Positions 1-5,786 of a DNA stretch of 12,072 bases are shown piece by piece. Within the stretch, counting starts at the first letter, position 1, and each line of letters begins with the position of its first letter. The notes beneath the pieces were generated by a model. That model searched no databases. It saw nothing but the letters and a program-made list of their open reading frames with translations, and was not told the origin of the DNA. The stretch is taken from positions 1-12,072 of the forward strand of contig DIKO01000015.1 in the NCBI GenBank assembly GCA_002423615.1, given 5' to 3'. The stretch is from Desulfobacteraceae bacterium UBA5616. GTDB taxonomy: Bacteria; Desulfobacterota; Desulfobacteria; Desulfobacterales; UBA5616. Both the position numbers and the translations under genes were made by a program.

Positions 1-1
1 T

Positions 2-208
2 TGGCCCTGTGAACGGTTACGAAAATTTAAAAAGGATTATGATCGGATTTTTCGTAAGGACCCGGCAGCGGCAAACCTCTTTTTGCTTCTCTGCGAGATA
101 GCCGACGAAATAGGACAAATTAGGACAAACGCCGAGGAACTTTCTGTTTTGATGGCGGCACGCTTCCCAGATCCAATGAAATATACGTTCAGGGGGGGTG
201 CATCATGA
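2..208 (+). CDS. 3' end of a small phage gene of unknown function (partial)
   Basis: An open frame runs from the window edge to a TGA at 206-208, giving 68 residues; the start lies outside the window. The visible part contains a hydrophobic helix (NLFLLLCEIAD), a charged middle and MAARFPDP near the C-terminus. It has no catalytic motif that I recognise. Small proteins of this look occur just upstream of replication genes in proteobacterial phages, but I cannot name a family. The stop overlaps the next ATG as ATGA, so it is very likely translated with the replication protein. Two TAGGACAAA direct repeats lie in its coding sequence at 111-129, offset by 10 bp and therefore not a peptide repeat. 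That it is coding is fairly sure; its function is unknown. Confidence 0.6.
   Translation, partial: WPCERLRKFKKDYDRIFRKDPAAANLFLLLCEIADEIGQIRTNAEELSVLMAARFPDPMKYTFRGGAS
111..129 (+). repeat. Two TAGGACAAA direct repeats, 10 bp apart
   Basis: TAGGACAAA occurs at 111-119 and 121-129. The 10-bp offset equals about one helical turn and is not a multiple of three, so the repeat cannot come from repeated amino acids. The AGGACA core is the same as in the larger repeat cluster at 537-659 in the next gene, so these may be outlying sites for the same initiator protein. Confidence 0.45.
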
Positions 209-1017
209 TAAATAACGGCGGATGGATAAAGCTTCATCGTAAAACGCTTGATTCCCAAGTTTTTCAGAATGAAGGGCTGTTAAAGGTATGGGTATGGTGC
301 CTTTTAAAAGCCGGATATGAAGGGCGATGGGTGAGTGTAAAAACCGGAAGGGGTTTTTCAGAACTTTGGCTTGACCCTGGACAGTTTATTTTCGGGCGGG
401 AATCTGCATCAAACGAATTGGGAATGCCTCCATCGACTGTCAGAAACCGCATTGCAAAGATTGAATCTATGGGGAATATAAAAATTTTGGACCCGCAAAG
501 CCTTTATTCATCACACTTTACAGGTTGTGCCCCAAATCAGGACAGTAAAAAGGACAGGCAATTCAGTATTATTTATATTGTAAATTGGAATAGTTACCAA
601 TACACAGAAAAAAAAGAGGACAGCGAAAAGGACAGGCAAAGGACAGCCAAAGGACACAAACAAGAAGGTAAAGAATTTAAAGAAGAAAAACACCCTGTCG
701 ATTCTGCCAAGAATATTTATGATTTTTACCTTTCAGAAATTCAACCGGATCAGAAGTCAAAACAACGAGCGCTTTCAAATATCAGACACTTTCTGAAAAC
801 CTACTCACCGGATGACCTTCAATCGGTAATTTTGAATTATAAATCAATTTGCAAGGACAGGGAACCGAAATACCGAAAAGACCCTGCAAATTTTTTTGGG
901 AAACGTGAAAAATCATTCATTGATTTTTTACCTGAGAATTTCACCCAGGATCAACCAGAAGTCAGGAAACCCACCGGATCAGCTTTACTGGATGCTTACT
1001 ATGCAAACCACAATTGA
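205..1017 (+). CDS. Phage replication initiation (replisome organiser-like) protein
   Basis: A 270-residue protein with the architecture of phage replication-initiation proteins. The N-terminal part (about 5-110) begins GGWIKLHRKTLDS and contains an HTH-like stretch, NELGMPPSTVRNRIAKIESMG, typical of winged-helix DNA-binding domains in phage O/DnaD-type proteins. A lysine- and glutamate-rich linker (about 133-165) is followed by a helical C-terminal domain (about 170-235) that could contact the helicase. It would bind the origin and load the primase-helicase encoded next. The ATG overlaps the previous stop (ATGA) and follows a G-run at 192-198. The linker DNA holds an iteron-like cluster, resembling phage lambda, where the origin lies inside gene O. 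The 3' end overlaps the next gene. The initiator role is inferred from domains and context; there is no signal peptide or membrane segment. Confidence 0.7.
   Translation: MINNGGWIKLHRKTLDSQVFQNEGLLKVWVWCLLKAGYEGRWVSVKTGRGFSELWLDPGQFIFGRESASNELGMPPSTVRNRIAKIESMGNIKILDPQSLYSSHFTGCAPNQDSKKDRQFSIIYIVNWNSYQYTEKKEDSEKDRQRTAKGHKQEGKEFKEEKHPVDSAKNIYDFYLSEIQPDQKSKQRALSNIRHFLKTYSPDDLQSVILNYKSICKDREPKYRKDPANFFGKREKSFIDFLPENFTQDQPEVRKPTGSALLDAYYANHN
537..659 (+). repeat. Iteron-like direct repeats, candidate phage origin of replication
   Basis: Six near-identical units with consensus AAAGGACAGGC start at 537, 549, 615, 627, 638 and 649. The first two units and the last four are separated by AT-rich DNA (about 560-614) that could serve as the unwinding element. 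The AAAGGACAGGC units at 549-559 and 627-637 are identical. Neighbouring cores (GGACA at 618, 630, 641, 652) are 12, 11 and 11 bp apart. These offsets put the core in different reading frames (GAC-AGG, AGG-ACA-GCC, AAA-GGA-CAC), so the repetition is at DNA level and not a peptide repeat. A further copy of the core lies at 855-860. Position inside the initiator gene, helical spacing and the adjacent AT-rich DNA fit an origin of the lambda gene O type. Origin activity is inferred. Confidence 0.6.
908..928. repeat. AT-rich perfect inverted repeat (8-bp arms)
   Basis: AAAAATCA at 908-915 and TGATTTTT at 921-928 are exact reverse complements around the loop TTCAT. It lies inside the 3' part of the initiator gene, about 100 bp before the start of the primase-helicase gene. 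The stem is too AT-rich for a convincing terminator. It could be part of the origin, a protein-binding site, or chance in AT-rich DNA. Confidence 0.3.
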
Positions 1018-2749
1018 TTACATACGAGAAAAGGGCTTTGAACACCGGATTCAATCCGGGCAGATTGTTCTTAAAAGCTGTCCGTTTTGTTCGGATGAGA
1101 AAAACCATTTTTACATAGATCCAAAGGGGCCGTTTTATTGCCACAAATGCAACACGAAAGGGAATCTTTTCACCTTGAAAAAACACTTCGGAGACTGTCA
1201 ACAGAGAAACAGCCGGCACAAGTCGACCATTACACCGGCATTTCAAAAACCGAAACTGAAAACACCGGACCAGGACCTTGCTGAAAAATACCACCAGGCC
1301 CTTGTAAATAGGCCTGATGCCGCGGGATACCTAAACGGACGGGGGATCAACCGGGAATCAATAGGCCGGTTCAAAATCGGTTACGCTCAGAAGAACGGGG
1401 CCGGTTATATGTCCATCCCTCATTTTGAGGAAGGAAAGCTCGTCAATATAAAATTCCGGAGCTTTCCGCCGGCAGAAAAAACCTTTCGGCGGATACCGGA
1501 TTGTAAAAGTATTTTATTCAACGGGGATGCAATCAAAAATCATCGGGATTCAATCATCATATGCGAGGGGGAACTTGACGCGATTATCCTGATTCAGAAC
1601 GGGTTTGAAAATGTTGTGGGGGCCACCAATGGCGCCGGAGCTTTTGATCCGGAATGGATTGACCAGTTGAAACCGGTCAAACGGATATACCTTGCCTACG
1701 ATCCTGATGAAGCCGGGCAGAAAGGAGCCCGGAGCCTTGCAAAGCGGTTAGGATATGCCCGGACATTCAATATCGAATTACCAGCGGCCCAGGATGTAAA
1801 CGATTTCTTTCAGGCTGGAAACGGAACTGAAAAGTTCAATGGGTTATTATCCCAGGCAAAGACATTTGACCTTCCCGGCGTTTATTCCCTTGGCAGGGCC
1901 ATTGATGCCTATATAACAGAAAAAACCCAGAATAAAGGTGATGATGGGGAAATTAAAACCCCGTGGTCTAATGTCAACAGACTTATCAAAAATTTCGGGG
2001 CTGGGGACTTGATCATTTTATCTGCACCACCCAAGACCGGGAAAACTACCCTTGCCTTGAATATTGCAATCGAGATCACCCTGGATGGAGATGCGGTTTT
2101 ATTTTATTGTCTGGAAATGCGGGCGGAGCGCCTTGCCCTGAAGGTCTTGCAGAGCACTCAGAAAAAAGAACACATCCCTCTTGAAGAAATCGAAAAAATA
2201 AAAAATCAATATGCAAACCTGCCCCTATATTTCGGCCATTCCTTCAAAAAGCAAAAGCTGGGTGACATCATTGAGGGAATCCGTGAGGCAATCCAGCGAT
2301 ATAATTTAAAACTGGTCGTTTTTGACAATCTTCATTTTTTAATCCGGTCCTTAACCAATGTGAATGAGGAACTCGGGCAAGCCGTCCAAGCTTTCAAACT
2401 TCTGGCCGAGGAAATGGAGATCCCCATTATAGCCATTGCACAACCCCGAAAGCTTGATTCTGCCGGACGTGACGAGATCATGAGGGCTGATGATATCAAA
2501 TACAGCAATGCCGTTCACGCCGATTGTGACGCCATGATCATCATGTATCGTAAACGGGTTGTCAGTGAATCGAAAAACATCGACAAGGACACTTTCATCG
2601 GGAAAACCGAATCCCTTGACCCGGTTACGCTAATCCGGGTTGAAGCACATCGATACGGGCCAGGGGGTGAAACTCTTTTATATTACCACGGGGAATATTC
2701 CAAATTTGACGAAATCGATAAGACCAACGATTGCCAAAGATATTCATAA
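1001..2749 (+). CDS. Phage primase-helicase (T7 gp4-like architecture)
   Basis: A bifunctional replication protein predicted to prime and unwind at the phage fork. From the ATG at 1001 (582 residues) it has an N-terminal zinc ribbon with C27, C30, C47 and C50; a TOPRIM primase core with EGELD at 189-193 and DPDEAG at 234-239; and a C-terminal DnaB-like RecA domain with Walker A PPKTGKTT (K348) and Walker B LVVFDN (D442). Near the C-terminus are IAIAQPRK and EAHRYGPGG, fitting later helicase motifs. Length and order match T7 gp4 (566 residues). The frame is open upstream to 896, but the zinc ribbon sits at the usual distance from 1001; 992 is an alternative ATG. Neither has a strong ribosome-binding site, and both overlap the initiator gene, suggesting translational coupling. 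All key residues are present, so the protein looks functional. Confidence 0.88.
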   Translation: MQTTIDYIREKGFEHRIQSGQIVLKSCPFCSDEKNHFYIDPKGPFYCHKCNTKGNLFTLKKHFGDCQQRNSRHKSTITPAFQKPKLKTPDQDLAEKYHQALVNRPDAAGYLNGRGINRESIGRFKIGYAQKNGAGYMSIPHFEEGKLVNIKFRSFPPAEKTFRRIPDCKSILFNGDAIKNHRDSIIICEGELDAIILIQNGFENVVGATNGAGAFDPEWIDQLKPVKRIYLAYDPDEAGQKGARSLAKRLGYARTFNIELPAAQDVNDFFQAGNGTEKFNGLLSQAKTFDLPGVYSLGRAIDAYITEKTQNKGDDGEIKTPWSNVNRLIKNFGAGDLIILSAPPKTGKTTLALNIAIEITLDGDAVLFYCLEMRAERLALKVLQSTQKKEHIPLEEIEKIKNQYANLPLYFGHSFKKQKLGDIIEGIREAIQRYNLKLVVFDNLHFLIRSLTNVNEELGQAVQAFKLLAEEMEIPIIAIAQPRKLDSAGRDEIMRADDIKYSNAVHADCDAMIIMYRKRVVSESKNIDKDTFIGKTESLDPVTLIRVEAHRYGPGGETLLYYHGEYSKFDEIDKTNDCQRYS

Positions 2750-2774
2750 AATTCAACGAATGAAAAATACCACT

Positions 2775-2802
2775 GTCAACCAAGTCAACTGGAATTGTCA
2801 AC
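2775..2802 (+). repeat. Three GTCAAC repeats before the small terminase gene
   Basis: GTCAAC occurs at 2775-2780, 2784-2789 and 2797-2802, the last copy ending just before the ATG at 2804. They fill most of the 54-bp gap between the primase-helicase and the putative small terminase. They could be an autoregulatory site or a packaging-related binding site for the HTH protein encoded next, but the motif is short and chance is possible. Confidence 0.25.
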
Positions 2803-2803
2803 C

Positions 2804-3391
2804 ATGGCCAATAAAAAATTAAATACTTCTGAACTGTTACGCAGGGTTGACGCGGGTGAAAGCTATGCCGACATTGCTAAAGACTATGGCATCAGTCGGC
2901 AGGCCGTCCATAACCGGATCTTGAAATTGCGGGGTAAGACAACCAAGGCAATTGCGGTTAGAGATAAGAAGGTCACCCGGGTTATAGATCAAAAACTTGA
3001 TGCGGTTTCCCAGTTGGAAAAAATAAACCGGGATGCCAATGAGTTGCTTGATCTTTGTATGGCATGGCAGCGGGGAGATGACGTTGCCCTTCAGATTCTG
3101 GAATCCCAACGGACCACCAAAACCATTCGTATCGGCGGTGAAGAGATGGAAATCGGCGAATTCCGATTCAAAGATCCACGGGAGCTGGCTTTGCGGGCTA
3201 TGGCGGAGATCCGAAGTCAACTTGATCTTCAGCTTAAAATATTTTCGACCCTGTATGACATGAAGGCAGTAGCCGAATTCCAGGAGACTGTATTGACAAC
3301 AATTGGAGAAGTTTCACCGGATGTTCGAAACAGAATCATATCAGCACTCAATCAGAAGTCAGCTATTCGAAGCGCTGTTAAGTTCCATTGA
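2804..3391 (+). CDS. Probable terminase small subunit (HTH protein)
   Basis: A 195-residue protein directly before the large terminase and overlapping it. The N-terminal segment (about 9-43) is a clear helix-turn-helix, with AGESYADIAKDYGISRQAVH as its core, as in DNA-binding domains of phage small terminases. The rest is helical (about 60-190), with an acidic beta-like insert around RIGGEEMEIGEF, and may serve oligomerisation. The expected role is recognition of the packaging site and handover to the large subunit. I chose the ATG at 2804 because a GGA lies 10 nt upstream; a TTG at 2795 is in frame but has no spaced ribosome-binding site. The assignment rests mostly on position and the HTH; a phage transcription regulator is the alternative. 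Confidence 0.6.
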   Translation: MANKKLNTSELLRRVDAGESYADIAKDYGISRQAVHNRILKLRGKTTKAIAVRDKKVTRVIDQKLDAVSQLEKINRDANELLDLCMAWQRGDDVALQILESQRTTKTIRIGGEEMEIGEFRFKDPRELALRAMAEIRSQLDLQLKIFSTLYDMKAVAEFQETVLTTIGEVSPDVRNRIISALNQKSAIRSAVKFH

Positions 3392-4928
3392 TCAGCGATT
3401 CGGGGAAAGCGGACATGACAGATTTCATATTTATCAATCTGACCCGGTTGGATTCGGAGAAAAGATACTATGTGAAGCCTTCACTGCCGACGTGAAGCGG
3501 CTCATGGAATCGGTAAGGGATAACGCTGTAACCGTCGCGCAGTCTGCAAACGCTACCGGCAAGACCCATGCGGCGGCCAGGGTGGCCACATGGTTTTATT
3601 TATGCTTTCCGGATAGTCAGGTTTACACCGCAGCAGCACCCCCGGAAAGTAACCTTAAACGCCTCTTGTGGGGCGAAATAGGAAGCATTACGGAGAAGCA
3701 TCGAAATCTTTTCAGTCGCAGTGTTTTGACAAATTTGAATGTGCAAAGATCATCGGCGAGTTTCTTGACCGGCGTCACTATCCCTATGGCGGGTTCCGAG
3801 GCTCAAAGAGAGGCAAAATTCAGCGGTAAACATGCCCCTCACCTTCTGTTTATCATCGATGAAGGGGACGCTGTCCCGGATGATGTGTATCGGGGAATAG
3901 AATCTTGTATGTCAGGTGGTCACGCTCGCCTTTTGGTGATGTTCAACCCGCGTTCGGAGCAGGGGGAGGTTTACCGCATGATTCGGGATAAAAGAGCCAA
4001 TGTCGTTCAACTCAGCGCCTTTAATCACCCAAATGTTAAGGATGGCGAGGATAGAATTCCTGGCGCCGTGACACGAGAAACCACCGTTCGAAGGATAAAT
4101 GAGTGGTGCCGGCCATTGTCTACAGGAGAAAGAACCGATTCTGAATGTTTTGAGCTTCCTTCATTCCTCGAGGGTGCGACGGCTCTTTCCCAGAGCGGTC
4201 AACAATATCCAGCGTTGGTACCTGGCTATTATAAAATTACTGAACCAACCTTTTCCTATATGGTCATTGGCCGATATCCTTCACAGTCGGCAAATGCACT
4301 TATTTCAAAGGAATGGATTAGCGCGGCGAGATCCCGATGGGATTTGTATGTCCAGAAGAACGGAGAGGTTCCACCGGTTGGTACATCGGGAGTCATGGGG
4401 TTGGATGTTGGTGAATTCGGCACCGACTCTAATGTCGCGTGTTTCCGATATGGGGGATATGTCGAACGGTTAGTGGTGTGGTCGGGGTTGGATACTGTGA
4501 CTACCGGTGATAGGGCCTCTGCCGAATACAATAATCGAAATACGGTTTATATGGCAAAGGTAGACGCAACTGGTGTCGGAGCTGGTGTCGCTCCCCATAT
4601 GGTCAGGTCCGGATGCTCTGCTTTGCCTGTAAAAGTGGCTTCAAGCCCAACCATGTCAACGGAAATGGGGGAGTTTTATATTTTACGGGATCAATTGTGG
4701 TGGGCAGTCAGAGAATGGCTCAGAACCGATATTGGGGCCATGCTGCCTCCGGATGAAATATTAATCGAGGAGTTAACAATTCCTACCTATGAGGTGCCCA
4801 ACGGAAAAATTAGAGTGATGAAAAAAGAGACCATGCGCGAGCTGTTGAAACGGTCTCCGGACAGGGCGGACGCACTATGTTTAACCTTTGCACCCGAAGG
4901 ATTCTTTGATGGCCTGGATCTATCATAA
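3321..4928 (+). CDS. Phage terminase large subunit (packaging ATPase and nuclease)
   Basis: The DNA-packaging motor protein that pumps phage DNA into proheads and cuts concatemers. From the ATG at 3321 (535 residues) the N-terminal ATPase shows Walker A SANATGKT (K81), Walker B LLFIIDEGD (D180, E181) and a coupling motif LLVMFNPRS (N209). The C-terminal RNase H-like nuclease shows acidic positions D362 in MGLDVGEFGTDSN, D415 in KVDATGVGAG, and D514/D517 in SPDRADALCL. All catalytic elements and the full family length are present. A TTG at 3303 could extend the start by six residues, but GGAG at 3305-3308 favours 3321. The gene overlaps the small-terminase gene by about 70 nt. The portal gene expected next is missing, which is the main oddity of the phage block. 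Confidence 0.9.
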   Translation: MFETESYQHSIRSQLFEALLSSIDQRFGESGHDRFHIYQSDPVGFGEKILCEAFTADVKRLMESVRDNAVTVAQSANATGKTHAAARVATWFYLCFPDSQVYTAAAPPESNLKRLLWGEIGSITEKHRNLFSRSVLTNLNVQRSSASFLTGVTIPMAGSEAQREAKFSGKHAPHLLFIIDEGDAVPDDVYRGIESCMSGGHARLLVMFNPRSEQGEVYRMIRDKRANVVQLSAFNHPNVKDGEDRIPGAVTRETTVRRINEWCRPLSTGERTDSECFELPSFLEGATALSQSGQQYPALVPGYYKITEPTFSYMVIGRYPSQSANALISKEWISAARSRWDLYVQKNGEVPPVGTSGVMGLDVGEFGTDSNVACFRYGGYVERLVVWSGLDTVTTGDRASAEYNNRNTVYMAKVDATGVGAGVAPHMVRSGCSALPVKVASSPTMSTEMGEFYILRDQLWWAVREWLRTDIGAMLPPDEILIEELTIPTYEVPNGKIRVMKKETMRELLKRSPDRADALCLTFAPEGFFDGLDLS

Positions 4929-4968
4929 AGGAGAAGCCGACTATCAGGCGCAAGCCGGAACCCTGTGA
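4909..4968 (+). pseudogene. 19-codon frame overlapping the terminase end; possible broken start of the next phage gene
   Basis: An ATG at 4909 overlaps the last codons of the large terminase and reads MAWIYHKGEADYQAQAGTL before a TGA at 4966-4968. AAGGAG at 4928-4933 lies inside it. Overlapping starts are typical of this phage block, and the next gene in most tailed phages is the portal. The frame may therefore be the stump of a portal gene cut by the rearrangement that removed the structural genes. The piece is too short to identify by eye, so this is inference. Confidence 0.25.
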
Positions 4969-5105
4969 AAAATGACTGCCAGACCGAACAGATGCGCCAA
5001 CCTGTACCTGAGCAAACGATACCGGGGCTTCTCAGCCAACTCCGCCTGCCGTGTTTTCCTTTTCATGATGGTACCCTCTGCATTAATGATTCTTTGGAGG
5101 CCACC

Positions 5106-5318
5106 ATGCCACTTTCCACTCAACCTGTGAAGATGGGGTTTGTTGAGCGATTACTTTTTATCACTATTCTTATAGTTTGCCCATGGCTTTCTTCTGGGCA
5201 TGACTGGCCTTCATTGTGTTTTTTTCTTCCCATTCGACATGGAACATCGAGACTGCGTATGGCCACCATCCTGGCCGTAGGCACATTTTCCCATTTTGCC
5301 GAAATATTTATTCCTTGA
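5106..5318 (+). CDS. Possible small hydrophobic protein (70 residues)
   Basis: The ATG at 5106 follows GGAGG (5096-5100) with an ideal 5-nt spacing. The product has one clear hydrophobic stretch (about 12-30, around FVERLLFITILIVCPW) and a second weaker one near the C-terminus (ILAVGTF). The frame is also open upstream to 4965, where a GTG could start, but that extension has no character of its own. Against it being real are the abundance of Cys, Trp, Pro and Phe, no known family, and a stop that overlaps the -35 box of the next promoter. It may be a small membrane protein or chance; I lean slightly towards chance. Confidence 0.25.
   Translation: MPLSTQPVKMGFVERLLFITILIVCPWLSSGHDWPSLCFFLPIRHGTSRLRMATILAVGTFSHFAEIFIP
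5258..5279 (+). repeat. Hairpin with 8-bp stem
   Basis: TATGGCCA (5258-5265) can pair with TGGCCGTA (5272-5279), with one G-U pair and a 6-nt loop CCATCC. No T-run follows, so it is not a standard terminator. It lies about 35 bp before the MerR promoter and could be a regulatory or chance structure. Confidence 0.3.
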
Positions 5319-5343
5319 CAATGACAGTTTAAGTGTATAGATA
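5315..5343 (+). promoter_or_regulatory. Sigma-70-like promoter of the MerR/VIT-VWA operon, probably leaderless
   Basis: A perfect -35 box TTGACA at 5315-5320 is followed after 17 bp by TAGATA (5338-5343); TATAGA at 5336-5341 with a 15-bp spacer is the alternative -10. Either choice puts transcription start within a few bases of the ATG at 5351, which has no ribosome-binding site upstream. The mRNA may therefore be leaderless. The promoter position argues against the in-frame GTG at 5333 as the start, because it would lie inside the promoter. Confidence 0.5.
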
Positions 5344-5350
5344 TGATGTC

Positions 5351-5785
5351 ATGAAAAACGATGATAAAAAATTTACAATAGACGAGATCAGTGCCCTGGT
5401 CGAAATGAACAAACGCACGGTAAGGTATTACATCCAGAAAGGGCTGGTTGACAGCCCGGAAGGTACCGGAAAAGGCGCCTTTTACAGTCGCACACAATTG
5501 GAGCAGCTGCTCGCGATCCGTAAATGGAAAGATGCCGGCCTGTCTCTCGAACGTATTCAGGACATCCTGCTTAGCGAAAAGGATGTTTACAGAACCGACA
5601 AACCCCTACCGCCACCATTATCAAGAAAACAGGGTACGGTCGAAGTCTGGAGCCACATGAACGTGGATGATGGCGTTGAACTGCACATTGAACCTAACAG
5701 AGCAGGGCTTAGTCCGGAACAGGTTAGAGTTCTGTTTCGGGAAATCATGAACCTGTACAAAAAAATAAGAGAGGTGGAACCGTAA
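5351..5785 (+). CDS. MerR-family transcriptional regulator
   Basis: A 144-residue DNA-binding protein. Residues about 8-75 form a MerR winged HTH: FTIDEISALVEMNKRTVRYY is the recognition part, followed by the IQKGLV turn and the SRTQLEQLLAIRKWKDAGLS segment characteristic of the family. The C-terminal part (about 90-144) lacks a metal-binding cysteine pair. It has a short beta-like stretch ending in GVELHIEP and a helix (SPEQVRVLFREIMNLYKKI), so the effector is unknown and possibly a protein. Only 1 nt separates its stop from the VIT-VWA gene, so the two form an operon, and it probably regulates that operon from the promoter at 5315-5343. The ATG at 5351 was chosen over a GTG at 5333 that lies inside the promoter. 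The family call is sure; the target is inferred. Confidence 0.85.
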   Translation: MKNDDKKFTIDEISALVEMNKRTVRYYIQKGLVDSPEGTGKGAFYSRTQLEQLLAIRKWKDAGLSLERIQDILLSEKDVYRTDKPLPPPLSRKQGTVEVWSHMNVDDGVELHIEPNRAGLSPEQVRVLFREIMNLYKKIREVEP

Positions 5786-5786
5786 A

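Larger units (their letters stand above)
4929..5350. other. Gene-poor junction between phage block and cargo block
   Basis: About 420 bp without a convincing gene, placed where phage portal and capsid genes would be expected. Frames here have no recognisable domain. It contains one small frame with a good ribosome-binding site (5106-5318), a hairpin (5258-5279) and the promoter of the MerR gene (5315-5343). No integrase, tRNA, IS end or duplicated att-like core is visible to me. It most likely holds the recombination junction between the two blocks. Confidence 0.5.

Noticed and set aside
896..1000. Upstream extension of the primase-helicase from an earlier ATG at 896
   Set aside because: The extra 35 residues overlap the initiator gene, show no conserved character, and the zinc ribbon sits at a normal distance from the ATG at 1001.
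5258..5279. Hairpin as rho-independent terminator of the phage operon
   Set aside because: The stem is acceptable but there is no T-run after it, and it lies 330 bp past the last phage gene.
5120..5497. Long open frame on the minus strand across the junction and MerR gene
   Set aside because: Half of it is antisense to the well-supported MerR gene, it has no recognised domain, and nothing else in the window is on this strand.
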